From positions 178,465,501 to 178,529,500 of the forward strand of contig JAIOJX010000004.1 in the NCBI GenBank assembly GCA_022376925.1: a stretch of DNA of 64,000 nucleotides, in the 5' to 3' direction. The DNA comes from Tragulus kanchil. Lineage: Eukaryota > Chordata > Mammalia > Artiodactyla > Tragulidae. The stretch's first letter is position 1. Each line of letters opens with the position of its first letter. Positions 23,471 through 35,376 of the stretch are shown piece after piece. The notes beneath the pieces are model-generated. The model did no database searches. It saw only the letters and a program-made list of their open reading frames with translations, and was not told the DNA's origin. A program made the position numbers and the translations under genes.

Positions 23471-24380
23471 TCTGCACTGCAGTTAAAACCAAAGTTCTAG
23501 GTTCCATTAGAACTAGTTTGCATTTCTATGAGCAAATGCCTCAGGCAGTGTTTGCTTCTTGTTCTGGTGTGAACACCTCTGTCAGGACTGGCTCTCAGGA
23601 ATTGCCCTATCATGCAAACTTAGCTATGCATTGAACAAAGAAGTCTGTGGTAACTAAATCTTCATTTTTAGGTGTTGTCCTCACAAGCGTGTTCTCATAG
23701 CCCCCAGAGGACCTGACTAGAGCAGAACAGATACTGTTCACCAAACCATCTCCTTTGGGGCTCACACCCAGGGCACAGCGCCCGCCACTCCACCCCTCCC
23801 TTGCAGCTAAGCATGGTAACGTGGCCAGTGGAACCAAGTCCAGGTCGAGCCCATGAAATCCAGTGGACCGTGTGTGCTCCTGGGAGGCGCAGAGTAAAGA
23901 GGCAGTTAAGTCATTGATATGGGTCAGCTTTTCCAGGTCTTTCCCTTCCTTCGGGCCAATCATCTGGTTTCTTTCCACACCTGACCTACCCCGAGACCCT
24001 CCCCTGGGTGTGCACGCACCACTCAGTCAAGATGGATCTCGAAGTGAAGGCTTCTGGGATGAGCAAGACTCATGATGGCCTGGCCTTACCCTTGAGTGTT
24101 GACCCACAAGGAGCCCTTCTGCGCATGTGTAGTATCTCCCTTGTCCCGAAAGACAGAGGAGCAGAGATCCCTTAAGCCTTTACTCAAACAGGGGTTTGCT
24201 CCTCTTTGTCCTTGCCATGATGAACTCCTTGACGGCTGCCGCAGCTGTTAGCTTATCGTGCTGACAGGAGACAAACAGCGGCTATTCACCCTGTTGTTGC
24301 TTCCATTTCAGAGGGCAAACAGGAGGCTGATTATAAATGCCCTGACTGAAGCCCACCTATCTCTTATCTCCAGTTGAAAT

Positions 24381-24589
24381 AATGTCTTACGGTTTCGTTG
24401 CTAAGTTGTGTCTTTCTTGCGACCCCATGGACTGTAGCCCGTTAGACTCCTTTGTCCATGGTATTCTCCAGGCAAGAATACTGGAGTGGGTTGCCATTTC
24501 CTTCTCCAGGGAATCCTCCCTACCCAGGGACCGAACACACACCTCCTGCACTGGCAGTGGATTCTCTACCACCAAGTCACCTGGGCATG
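24381..24589 (-). mobile_element. Bov-tA SINE, copy 2
   Basis: Second copy of 23262-23470 in unit B of pair 5, with one C/A difference in the CCGAACCCACA stretch. Confidence 0.82.
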
Positions 24590-26420
24590 TCTGCACTGCA
24601 GTTAAAACCAAAGTTCTAGGTTCCATTAGAACTAGTTTGCATTTCTATGAGCAAATGCCTCAGGCAGTGTTTGCTTCTTGTTCTGGTGTGAACACCTCTG
24701 TCAGGACTGGCTCTCAGGAATTGCCCTATCATGCAAACTTAGCTATGCATTGAACAAAGAAGTCTGTGGTAACTAAATCTTCATTTTTAGGTGTTGTCGT
24801 CACAAGCGTGTTCTCATAGCCCCCAGAGGACCTGACTAGAGCAGAACAGATACTGTTCACCAAACCATCTCCTTTGGGGCTCACACCCAGGGCACAGCGC
24901 CCGCCACTCCACCCCTCCCTTGCAGCTAAGCATGGTAACGTGGCCAGTGGAACCAAGTCCAGGTCGAGCCCATGAAATCCAGTGGACCGTGTGTGCTCCT
25001 GGGAGGCGCAGAGTAAAGAGGCAGTTAAGTCATTGATATGGGTCAGCTTTTCCAGGTCTTTCCCTTCCTTCGGGCCAATCATCTGGTTTCTTTCCACACC
25101 TGACCTACCCCGAGACCCTCCCCTGGGTGTGCACGCACCACTCAGTCAAGATGGATCTCGAAGTGAAGGCTTCTGGGATGAGCAAGACTCATGATGGCCT
25201 GGCCTTACCCTTGAGTGTTGACCCACAAGGAGCCCTTCTGCGCACGTGTAGTATCTCCCTTGTCCCGAAAGACAGAGGAGCAGAGATCCCTTAAGCCTTT
25301 ACTCAAACAGGGGTTTGCTCCTCTTTGTCCTTGCCATGATGAACTCCTTGACTGCTGCCACAGCTGTTAGCTTACCGTGTTGACAGGAGACAAACAGCGG
25401 CTATTCACCCTGTTGTTGCTTCCATTTCAGAGGGCAAACAGGAGACTGATTATAAATGCCCTGACTGAAGCCCACCTATCTCTTATCTCCAGGAAATACG
25501 AACAGTTTGAAGTATCTAGCCTGAAGCGTCCTTCCTCCTGCCCCGTGAAATGCAAACAGAAGGCCATTTGTAAATGTCTAACCTGGAACCCATCTATCTC
25601 CTGACTCAAACCTACCTGGCTTCAACCGTGTGTATTCAAAGGGCTCCCAGGAGACAGGATCGTGGATCACAGAGCCGAGCCAGAGCTGGAGGACTCAGAG
25701 GCCGCCCTGTGCAGAAAAACTTCACCTCACACCCTTCGTGACACCTTGCTTGGTCTCCGGAGTCCTCAGATCACCCGCTGTACAAACGTGTCTCCAAGAG
25801 GCCACAGACCTGTATCCACTGACCACTTCTGCAGGGACGAGGGCTGCCACTGGGTGCTGGCCACACTGGGTGGCTACAGTGGTTAAGGGAAAGACTGACT
25901 GAAACCACCGAGCCCAGTCAGGCACTGGAAGCACCATTTCCATGAGGTCCTGGAAAGGAACAGGAAATGAACAAGCTACCGCCAACTAGAAGAGTTGGGA
26001 AAGGTCACAAGGGGACACCGCATGTCTGACTCTCTCTCTCAGAAATCAGTGCTGGATATCTCGGCATGGTCCCCACCTGGTGGAGGGCTCCGGGCTTCAC
26101 TTCACCTCTCCCAGCCTCCACGCCCTTGTCCACAGACATGGGGATGATAGCACGCCCTGCACCGGGCAGCCGTGAGGGAAGGGCCACACTGGAAGCACCT
26201 CAGTGGCATTTGGTGCTCTGTGCCCAGGCCCCCAGCTCCCCTCTCGTCCCTCCCTCTGTCCCTGTCTGGAGAGGTTTGTGGGGACACAAAGCATGTAATC
26301 ACTAAAATGATCCCGGGAGAGGGAAGGGGGCGGTAGCTTAAGAGAAGGCAACCCAAGTGACCAGGAGGGATTTCGGGTGGGGAGGAGCACAGGTAAAGCC
26401 CAAGGCAAAAAAAATGTGGG

Positions 26421-26504
26421 TCCCACAGGCCTCTCAGGGGTGTTTTCTGTGCCCCTGGGTACTCCCACAGGCCTCTCAGGGGTGTTTTCTGTGCCCCTGG
26501 GTAC
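26421..26504. repeat. Perfect 42-bp tandem repeat, two units
   Basis: A 42-base unit beginning TCCCACAGGCCTCTCAGGGG occurs twice in succession without mismatch. Intergenic. Its unit is far smaller than the 1.1 kb duplications and is unrelated to them. Confidence 0.9.
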
Positions 26505-26517
26505 TCTCAGGAGCAGA

Positions 26518-26735
26518 GGCTTGGGACTTCCTGGTGATTCAGTGGTTACGGACCTGCCTTGTGATACAGGCAATGTGCGTTCGATCCCTGTTTCGGGGAC
26601 AAAGATCCCACATGTCACAGGGCATGTAAGACCATGCACTGCAGCTCAAGAGAAATCCTCATGTTGCAACTAAAATCCCCCATGACGCAAGACCCCATGC
26701 GGCCAAATACATAAAACTTTTTTTAAAAAAAAGAG
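26518..26735 (+). mobile_element. tRNA-derived SINE, diverged
   Basis: Starts TTGGGACTTCCTGGTGATTC with a B-box GTTCGATCCC, continues through CACATGTCACAGGGC and CATGTTGCAACTAAAATCCC, and ends in an A/T-rich tail. Confidence 0.7.
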
Positions 26736-27284
26736 AAGTTGGGGGCTGGAGGCTTCCTCTCAGGCCAGGGCCGCAGATGGACTGAGCAGACTCCCTCCAT
26801 GTGAAGGGATGGACAGGGGTGAGGGCCCCAGGTAGCCCCAGCGCTGTGAGGCGTCATCCCCTCTACGGCAAGTCGTATCCCCGAGGAATCGGACCACACA
26901 GGACTGAGACCCCAGAAACCTGCGGCTAGGCACGAGAGCTGCAGGGGAGAGGCCACATTCAAGGGAGGACGGGCCCCCCGTCCAGAACCGCCTACGGAGA
27001 CTGCCCCTCCCGAGCACCTTCTTCCTGCCCGTGGAGGAAGCAGGACCGTGGAAGCGAAGGCCCTCACGGTTCATTCCACAAGCTTCTTACGTCGGCAACG
27101 CAAGCCTGTGTAGAGCAGCCCTTGAGAAACGTAGCCACAGTTGAACAGGGGTGAATCTCCACTTCAGAGACTGGGAAACCGAGGCCCGGAAGGATGTGGC
27201 ACCCCGAGACTGACACAGCCTAAGCCTTCTGAGTACTCCGACCTGGGGAAATCCCTGCCCTGCAGCGTCCTCACTGCATGCGCT

Positions 27285-27440
27285 TGATGGAGGGGGCTCT
27301 CTTGTGCCTCGGTTTCCCCACCTGTAGACTTGGAGACATCATTGCTTCCTGTGCCCTGGCCCTAACGATGAACTGAGATAACACACATGAAAGAGCCTCA
27401 TCAGACGCCTAACATAATAAACCTTGATTAAAATTACTAT
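27285..27440 (+). mobile_element. MIR fragment
   Basis: CTCGGTTTCCCCACCTGTAG followed by ATGAACTGAGATAACACACA, sense MIR. Confidence 0.65.
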
Positions 27441-27504
27441 CCAGCCCACAGTGCTATTACTCTAATTTTCTCCCATTAAGCACTCTGTATTTGCTAAATG
27501 AGTG

Positions 27505-27695
27505 ATTTTTTTAACATTTTATTATGAAAATTTCAAATATGTAGCAAAGTGGAAAGAATTTTTAGTGAACCCCCAGATACCGTGACGCTAGAATTCTACC
27601 ATTTACATTTCATAGGAGTTGCTTTATCAATCTCTGTCCAGCACTCTGTCTTATTTTTTGATTCATTGCAAAGTCAATTGATAATGACAGTTCAA
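27505..27695 (+). mobile_element. L1-like LINE fragment
   Basis: AACATTTTATTATGAAAATT, GTAGCAAAGTGGAAAGAATT and GAATTCTACCATTTACATTT resemble an old L1 3' end. No coding capacity. Confidence 0.55.
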
Positions 27696-27833
27696 TTTCC
27701 CCTTAAATGCTTCCTGATTTACTGTTGGAGGGGGTTGAAGTCTACATACAATGAAATACACAAAACTTAAAAGTCATTTGGATATAAATGCGCAACACAA
27801 ATCATATCAGAATAAAGAATACGGTTATCATTC

Positions 27834-28014
27834 CAGAGGAGCTCAGTGGTAAAGAAACCGCCCGCCAGTGCAAGGGAGGCAGATTCCATCCATGGGTCAG
27901 GAAGATGCCCTGGAGGAGGAAAGGACTCCAGTATTCTTACCTGGGAAATCCTACGGATGGAGGAGCCTGGCCGGCTACCATCCAGAGTCAGACGTGCCCC
28001 AGCAACTGAGCTCA
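27834..28014 (+). mobile_element. Bov-tA SINE, diverged
   Basis: Plus-strand element from GAGCTCAGTGGTAAAGAAAC to GCAACTGAGCTCA, with an internal deletion relative to other copies. Confidence 0.75.
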
Positions 28015-28297
28015 CTTCATCCCCGAAAGTGTCCTCCTGTCTCTTTTCAGGCAGGCCTGCCCCTCTTCCCAGGAGGCAGCTGCTGTTCGGGCTTTCTTTC
28101 CACTGCAGGTTGGTCTCGTCCTGCTGTAGGATCTCACACGATCCAGGACCCTATTCTTCACAGAGCACTGTGCACTTTTATCAGTTAACTGAGGCTGCCT
28201 AACACACTACTCCAAAACTGAGCTGCTGCGGACCACACCAGCTAAGATTCCACAGTGTCTCTGGGCTGGGAACCGGGACATGGCTTACCTGGTGGTG

Positions 28298-28500
28298 ATT
28301 TAACTGCTAAGTTGTGTCTGACTCTTGCAATGCCACGGACTGTAGCCCGCTAGGCTCCTCCGCCCATGGAATTCTCCAGGCAAGAATTCTGGAGTGGGTT
28401 GCCATGCCCTCCTCCAGGGGATCTTCCCGACCCAGGGACGGAGCCCACATCGCCTGCACTGCAGGTGGCTTCTTTATTGCTGAGCCACCAGGAAAGCCCC
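28298..28500 (-). mobile_element. Bov-tA SINE
   Basis: Antisense Bov-tA: GCCACGGACTGTAGCCCGCT and a right end GAGCCACCAGGAAAGCCC. Confidence 0.85.
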
Positions 28501-29203
28501 TGGGCAGAGATGGGCAGAGTGGACAGAGAGACAGAGACACGGTGGGGTGGGGGCCGCGAGGCAAGGAGAGCAGTAGAGAGGCCCCTGGGACCAGGACGCG
28601 AGGCCAGCGCTGACGGGCTGAGATGGAATGAACGGGCTGTTGGTGGCGGCACTGGGGAGACCTTCTTCCCACACCCCGCATCTCCCTGGAGACCCTCAAA
28701 ACTTCATCCTGAGGAGTTGATGGCTGGCGTTACCAGCCTGGCAGGGCACAGGGACCCCGGGCAACCACTCGGGAGATCAGACTGGGTTTCAACCTGGGCA
28801 CGTCTGTAACCTCTTCCTCTTACAGGCTTGGCAGATTAGCAAATAAGAATCTGACCTTCAGACGAGCCACAGATTGTGCTTTAGTGTAGGTTCCTCCCCA
28901 GTATTGTATGGAGCATACTACAGTAAAAAATTACTCGTGGTGGATTTGATATTCCAATTTAACCGTGCGTCCTGGATTTGATCCAGCAGCCCAACTCTCT
29001 CTGAGGGGTGGCCAGTGCCTTTTCATGGCTGTCTACCTCTTGTCCTTCAGGCTTAAAGGACCCCTCCCCAGAGCAGCCTCCCCTGACCATCCTGGCAGAA
29101 GGCCCCCACTCCCGTCGGTCGCTCTCTGTCGTATCCCCTGGTCCATAGCCTTCTGGCACTCCAGGTTCCGAAACAACCCCACTCGTGTGTCTGTTTGCTG
29201 TTT

Positions 29204-29505
29204 TTTTTTTTTTTTTTTTAAAGAATGCTACATTGTTGCCAAATTTGTTTTTGTTTTTATTGGTCTTTCATTTATTTATTTTCATACATCTTTGTTCTTT
29301 GGACTGTGTGGACCTCCCGCTGCAGTGGCCCCTCCTGTAGCAGAGCACCGGCTCTGGGCGCATGTGCTCCAGAGCACTGGCTTCTAACTGGACACACTGG
29401 TCCAGCCACTCCGCGGCATATGGGATCTTCCCGTGCCAGGGGTCGAACCAGTGTCCCTTGCACCGCAAGGCAGACTCTTTACCCACTGGATCACCAGGGA
29501 AGCCC
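29204..29505 (-). mobile_element. tRNA-derived ruminant SINE, copy 1
   Basis: Same family, antisense. Target-site duplication CTGTTTGCTGTTT (29191-29203, 29506-29518). In unit A of pair 6. Confidence 0.88.
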
Positions 29506-29539
29506 CTGTTTGCTGTTTATTTCCTATCTCCGCATCTGA

Positions 29540-29632
29540 GATGCAGGCTCCTGAACGCAGGGACCCATCCACGCTGCGTCCCCAGCACCTGTCACCTAGT
29601 GCATAGCAGGTGCTCAACAAACATCTGTTGAG
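29540..29632 (+). mobile_element. L2 3' end, copy 1
   Basis: Typical L2 ending: GGCTCCTGAACGCAGGGACC then GCATAGCAGGTGCTCAACAA. Copy at 30637-30729. Confidence 0.7.
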
Positions 29633-30301
29633 GGCTTCCCCTGGTGGCGCAGTGGGTACATCTACGCCTCGTCCCGCCTGGAAGTCGAGGCAAGGAGAGC
29701 AGTAGAGAGGCCCCTGGGACCAGGACGCGAGGCCAGCGCTGACGGGCTGAGATGGAATGAACGGGCTGTTGGTGGCGGCACTGGGGAGACCTTCTTCCCA
29801 CACCCCGCATCTCCCTGGAGACCCTCAAAACCTCATCCTGAGGAGTTGATGGCTGGCGTTACCAGTCTGGCAGGGCACAGGGACCTTCAACCTGGGCACG
29901 TCTGTAACCTCTTCCTCTTACAGGCTTGGCAGATTAGCAAATAAGAATCTGACCTTCAGACGAGCCACAGATTGTGCTTTAGTGTAGGTTCCTCCCCAGT
30001 ATTGTATGGAGCATACTACACTAAAAAATTACTCGTGGTGGATTTGATATTCCAATTTAACCGTGCGTCCTGGATTTGATCCAGCAGCCCGACTCTCTCT
30101 GAGGGGTGGCCAGTGCCTTTTCATGGCTGTCTACCTCTTGTCCTTCAGGCTTAAAGGACCCCTCCCCAGAGCGGCCTCCCCTGACCATCCTGGCAGAAGG
30201 CCCCCACTCCCGTCGGTCGCTCTCTGTCGTATCCCCTGGTCCATAGCCTTCTGGCACTCCAGGTTCCGAAACAACCCCACTCGTGTGTCTGTTTGCTGTT
30301 T

Positions 30302-30602
30302 TTTTTTTTTTTTTTTAAAGAATGCTACATTGTTGCCAAATTTGTTTTTGTTTTTATTGGTCTTTCATTTATTTATTTTCATACATCTTTGTTCTTTGGA
30401 CTGTGTGGACCTCCCGCTGCAGTGGCCCCTCCTGTAGCAGAGCACCGGCTCTGGGCGCATGTGCTCCAGAGCACTGGCTTCTAACTGGACACACTGGTCC
30501 AGCCACTCCGCGGCATATGGGATCTTCCCGTGCCAGGGGTCGAACCAGTGTCCCTTGCACCGCAAGGCAGACTCTTTACCCACTGGATCACCAGGGAAGC
30601 CC
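30302..30602 (-). mobile_element. tRNA-derived ruminant SINE, copy 2
   Basis: Second copy of the 29204-29505 insertion with the same target-site duplication (30289-30301, 30603-30615). In unit B of pair 6. Confidence 0.88.
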
Positions 30603-30636
30603 CTGTTTGCTGTTTATTTCCTATCTCCGCATCTGA

Positions 30637-30729
30637 GATGCAGGCTCCTGAACGCAGGGACCCATCCACGCTGCGTCCCCAGCACCTGTCACCTAGTGCA
30701 TAGCAGGTGCTCAACAAACATCTGTTGAG
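30637..30729 (+). mobile_element. L2 3' end, copy 2
   Basis: Duplicate of 29540-29632 within pair 6 unit B. The plus-strand SINE at 30729 inserted at its end. Confidence 0.7.
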
Positions 30730-31068
30730 GGCTTCCCCTGGTGGCGCAGTGGGTAAGGACACCGCCTTGCAGTGCAAGGGGCGCCAGTTCGATCCCTGGC
30801 CTGGGAAGATCCCACGTGCTGCAGAGCGGCTGGACCGATGTGTCCAGTTACTGAACCGGAGCGCTGGAGCTCTGGAGCGCACGCGCCCAGAGCCGGCGCT
30901 CTGCAACGACAGACGCCACCATGATGGGAGGCCCACAGGAGCCGAAGAACAAAGATGGATGAAAATAGAGAAATGAAAGACCAATAGAAGTGGCCCGCCC
31001 GCTCCCCTCCCTCCCCAACCCGACCCCCGCCCAAAATAAATAAATAAATAAATCTTTTTAAAAAAACC
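30729..31068 (+). mobile_element. tRNA-derived ruminant SINE, full length, plus strand
   Basis: Begins GGGCTTCCCCTGGTGGCGCA and ends in (AAAT)n. Pol III A- and B-box-like sequences lie in its first 80 bases. Target-site duplication CATCTGTTGA (30719-30728, 31069-31078). Its first about 30 bases also occur, truncated, at 29632-29658. Confidence 0.9.
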
Positions 31069-31078
31069 CATCTGTTGA

Positions 31079-32838
31079 AAGATGTAAGGGCGGAGCCATC
31101 AGGGAGGGGAGTGACAAGGCGCAGGTGACATGGGGGCGCTGTGCCTTCCCGCCCCCCACTGGTGATTCTCCCCTCTCCTGCGAGGTTCAGGGCTGCCTGG
31201 GGGACAGAGTCGCGGGGGCCCAGCCTACATATGGGGCATGCAGGTCCCCCCCGAGCCCAGTTGGGCCCTGCTGGCTGCCCCTTCCCACAGGACCAGCCTC
31301 CTACCCACTGATTCCCAGAGCAACCCTGTTACCATGACAACGGCAATCTGAGGTCACAGAGCTGGAAACCAGAGGACGCCTCCCTCCTGGAACGCCACCT
31401 CCGAGTCAGAATCTAATTTTCATTACAGCCATAATAGCGGTTTTGCATAATCGCCCATATATTAATACCTAACATGCCAGTGTTTATTTGGTTAAAATTC
31501 ATGAATTCAGGTCTAAATAAAAAGTGCTGATGGGTGAAATTTTTCATTCTCTTAAAGTGTTCCTGGGTTTGGTTTTTTTCAGTCGGTCTCTCTTCTTGGC
31601 AGTGACTTGCTTTTAATCCCATTATTAGCGGGTGAGGAGAGGAAAGCAAAGGACGGCTCTGCTCTCCAGGGCCACAGTGGCCTCAGCGGGAGAACTGGAC
31701 GCCAGCTTCCTAGCTTTGAAAGGGGCGGGCGGGTCGTGCTCACCGTTGGCACTGCCTCCCTGTATGAGTTGGCCATGCCGCCTCTCTGGGCCTCAGTTTC
31801 CTCTGGTAGAGAAAGGAGGGGAGGCTTAGCTGGGGCACCAGGCTCTGGGCTGGGAGGAGGGACCGTGATTGGCATGGTCAGACTGAAGCCGTGTGATGAG
31901 GGCTCAGGAAACAGACAAGGATGTGGGGGAAAAGATTTGGTGTGGAGGGAGAAGTGCAAGCTGGGGAGCAAAGCCAGGGGCAGCCAGGAAGGCTTTCTGG
32001 AGGAAGTGACATTTGGGTAAGCTGACGTGATAAGTAAGAATTAGCCAGGGGAAGGGGAGAAAGGGAACAGGGGCCACTAGAGGGTGGGCCTGGTCCTACA
32101 GGACACAGGGGAAGAGGCGTGGGGTCGGCAGCAGCATGTGGCTGGTCTGCACAGTGACAGAGGCCTAGAAAGGAGGCAGGAACAGCCTGGGGGCTGGGAG
32201 GGAGGAGAGTTCCAGAAGGAGGGATGGTCCAAGGGACAGTCGCCTCCAAAGGGCCCAGCAGGGTGAGCAGAGGGGCTGAGGATGTGGTCCCGAGGGTCTG
32301 CAGGGAGGTCTGGGAGGGGTGAGGAGGCGCTGGGCAGGGGAGCAGGAGCAGAGCGAGTGTGAGATGTGCTGCTCCAGGTCACGGGGCCCAGTGGGGCGGG
32401 AGTCGAAGCTGGGTCCCGACTTCCGAGGAGGCCCGGATATTGAGGGCAGCTGTCCAGAGGTTTGGGACCGGTGGAGTCTGAGTGACCGTGGAAGGGTCCA
32501 GCAGGCCTGCTCGCGGGGCTGGGAGCGGAGGGGCTGGAGCAGGGAGTCTCCCCAGCGAGGCAGGGCCTGCTGGACCTTTCAGCCGTGAGAGCTGAGGCTG
32601 GGAGGCTGGATGAGGCTCAGGCTGGGACCTGGACCTGTGCGTGGACTCAGGGCCCTGCCTGAGAAAACGGAGGGTGAGGCCCCTCCCCAGGCTTTCCCGG
32701 AGCAGGCGCAGGCCCGCAGCAGGCCCAGGTGCATACAAGGCGCCTGCAGCAGCCTCTGCCAGGTGCCGCCACTCTCCCTGCCCCGACAGCTTCCGCCACG
32801 GCGAGGCAGACGTCCAGGTAGAAAGGCTCCTGACAGGG
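31079..32838. other. Intergenic; AT-rich candidate conserved block inside
   Basis: No gene recognised. Positions 31395-31590 form a non-repetitive AT-rich island with several TAAT/ATTA cores and an octamer-like TTTTGCATAA. A weak MIR-like stretch lies near 31720-31800. Confidence 0.5.
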
Positions 32839-35053
32839 CTCCTGGGCTCCCCGCACTGCCCCACCCGCCAGCAGGGAAAGCCTAGTACTCTGAGCAGCGA
32901 AGCCCGCAGCCGGAAGCCTTCACGTGGGCACGATGCAGAGGGACCAGAATGGCTGCGGTGATGTCTCTGTCCCTCATCCCCTCCCGCCAGCCCAGAGCTG
33001 CAGGGGCCACCAGAAGGGGTCGCAGAGCAGATGGGGGAGCAGGGCTGAGCAGACAGGGTCCCAGGGGGCCAGGGCCACAGGCCTGTCTGTGGGGCGGCCC
33101 CAGCTCTTCCTGTTCTCCTGAGTGGGCTGGGCCTCAGAGGCGGAGGTGCGGCACTGGAGGTCGCCCACGTCGTCCCCGTGTCCCTGCTCCAGCCACGCCA
33201 AAGCCCTGGTCGACCCTCAAGGACAGACAGCACACACCGGGATGGGTCGGGGGGCGGCTGGATAAAGCTGCTAGGGATCGGGCGGGCCCTCTAGTCACCG
33301 GCTCGGCTATTCCACTCCCACAGCTCGTTGAGGTCCAGGTGGCCCGCCTCCGGACCTCTCTGGGTGCCTGGCCTGCTCTGAAGGGCAGTGATGAGAGCGT
33401 CCTTCCCAGGGTGGAGCCAAACGGGGCTTCGCCAGAGGGGAGGCCCTCCAGATTTCTCTGCGAGCCCCGTCTTCAGCCCCTCCTTCTGACAAGCACACGG
33501 GGGTTCTCCTTGGCAGTTTCTCCCTTTCCTGCTCGCACGGCATGATGCAGGGGGATCACCTCCATCCCTGGATCTCAGAGTTCAGACCTGGCCACTCAGA
33601 GCATGGCGTGTGCCCGTCGACCTGTGCGAGTCCGTGACCTGTGCCAGACTGTCAGGGAGAGAAGTCCTCCTTTGTCTGGGGCTGGGCAGACACGCCCACG
33701 GCCCCGGGGAGAGGAGGGAGCCAACGCAGAGGAGCACCGCCGAGAGGCGGAGAGAGACGTCATCCTGGCCGCACAGGTGGGGCCCTCGATCCAACTGCGT
33801 CTGAAACCGACCTTCCTCTGGACGCCGTTTCTCTCTTTCTTCCCCCCTGCCTTTCCTCTCTTCCAGCTCTTTTACTCTTCAGCTCATTTGAGTTGGGCTT
33901 TTGCCCTTTGCAAACACAGGAGTCCTGAAAATTACTCATTCAGCCTGCCAGACTCCTGGGCTCCCCGCACCGCCCCACCCGCCAGCAGGGAAAGCCTAGT
34001 ACTCTGAGCAGCGAAGCCCGCAGCCAGAAGCCTTCACGTGGGCACGATGCAGAGGGACCAGAATGGCTGCGGTGATGTCTCTGTCCCTCATCCCCTCCCG
34101 CCAGCCCAGAGCTGCAGGGGCCACCAGAAGGGGTCGCAGAGCAGATGGGGGAGCAGGGCTGAGCAGACAGGGTCCCAGGGGGCCAGGGCCACAGGCCTGT
34201 CTGTGGGGCGGCCCCAGCTCTTCCTGTTCTCCTGAGTGGGCTGGGCCTCAGAGGCGGAGGTGCGGCACTGGAGGTCGCCCACGTCGTCCCCGTGTCCCTG
34301 CTCCAGCCACGCCAAAGCCCTGGTCGACCCTCAAGGACAGACAGCACACACCGGGATGGGTCGGGGGGCGGCTGGATAAAGCTGCTAGGGATCGGGCGGG
34401 CCCTCTAGTCACCGGCTCGGCTATTCCACTCCCACAGCTCGTTGAGGTCCAGGTGGCCCGCCTCCGGACCTCTCTGGGTGCCTGGCCTGCTCTGAAGGGC
34501 AGTGATGAGAGCGTCCTTCCCAGGGTGGAGCCAAACGGGGCTTCGCCAGAGGGGAGGCCCTCCAGATTTCTCTGCGAGCCCCGTCTTCAGCCCCTCCTTC
34601 TGACAAGCACACGGGGGTTCTCCTTGGCAGTTTCTCCCTTTCCTGCTCGCACGGCATGATGCAGGGGGATCACCTCCATCCCTGGATCTCAGAGTTCAGA
34701 CCTGGCCACTCAGAGCATGGCGTGTGCCCGTCGACCTGTGCGAGTCCGTGACCTGTGCCAGACTGTCAGGGAGAGAAGTCCTCCTTTGTCTGGGGCTGGG
34801 CAGACACGCCCACGGCCCCGGGGAGAGGAGGGAGCCAACGCAGAGGAGCACCGCCGAGAGGCGGAGAGAGACGTCATCCTGGCCGCACAGGTGGGGCCCT
34901 CGATCCAACTGCGTCTGAAACCGACCTTCCTCTGGACGCCGTTTCTCTCTTTCTTCCCCCCTGCCTTTCCTCTCTTCCAGCTCTTTTACTCTTCAGCTCA
35001 TTTGAGTTGGGCTTTTGCCCTTTGCAAACACAGGAGTCCTGAAAATACTCACT
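32839..35053. repeat. Tandem duplication pair 7
   Basis: Unit A 32839-33952, unit B 33953-35053 (offset 1114). Unique-looking GC-rich flank just beyond the CACNA1I poly(A) site. The copies are nearly identical in the body and diverge over the last 20 bases of A. Confidence 0.95.
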
Positions 35054-35370
35054 GTCTAATCTCAGGGACCAGTGCCAGGAAAGCAGATGCGTGCTCCTCT
35101 GGGACCCTCTCACCCAGCTCCAGCCTCTTCCATACAGAGCCCGGTTCTGCTTCCTCCCCAGCCAGGAGAGGACCATGGCACGGGCGTCTCTAGGTCCCAG
35201 ACACCCCAGGCCCCACAGCCAGAGCAAGACGCGCACATCACCAGCCCGCGCCCCAAGAAACCCTCCAGCTCAAACACCCCCCCACCCCCAACCCCATCCC
35301 ACACCCCCCACACACACACTGGGGAAAGAAGAGCAAGACACACAGAGAGATTCTGAAATAGGCTTCGGGT

Positions 35371-35376
35371 TTTATT
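35371..35376 (-). promoter_or_regulatory. CACNA1I: Polyadenylation signal AATAAA of CACNA1I
   Basis: AATAAA on the minus strand. About 30-90 bases downstream in transcript direction is a strongly GU-rich tract (35281-35335, a TGTGTGTG run followed by G-rich sequence), the expected downstream element for cleavage. It is the only convincing hexamer with such a tract that I find between the stop codon and 35,000. Confidence 0.75.

Larger units (their letters stand above)
23260..25492. repeat. Tandem duplication pair 5
   Basis: Unit A 23260-24378, unit B 24379-25492 (offset 1119). It includes an antisense Bov-tA SINE. Only scattered single-base differences occur in the body; five or more substitutions fall in the last 150 bases of A. 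Confidence 0.95.
25493..27284. other. Intergenic, no gene seen
   Basis: Apart from the 42-bp tandem repeat (26421) and one diverged SINE (26518), nothing recognised. Confidence 0.55.
28557..30753. repeat. Tandem duplication pair 6
   Basis: Unit A 28557-29685, unit B 29686-30753 (offset 1129, later 1097). B lacks about 30 bases near its left end. A ends in about 27 bases that do not match B, inside a plus-strand SINE that is complete only after B. Confidence 0.95.

Noticed and set aside
30735..30810. tRNA-like sequence with A- and B-box
   Set aside because: It is the head of a SINE with target-site duplications, not a tRNA gene. The same head recurs in the other SINEs.
32379..33233. A 284-codon minus-strand open frame downstream of the CACNA1I poly(A) site
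   Set aside because: Arg/Pro/Gly-rich translation typical of GC-rich noncoding DNA. It crosses the left edge of duplication pair 7 and matches no family.
1..35000. Possible exons of ENTHD1, the next gene in human
   Set aside because: No coding segment resembling it is seen. In human the gap between the two genes is about 50 kb, longer than this flank.
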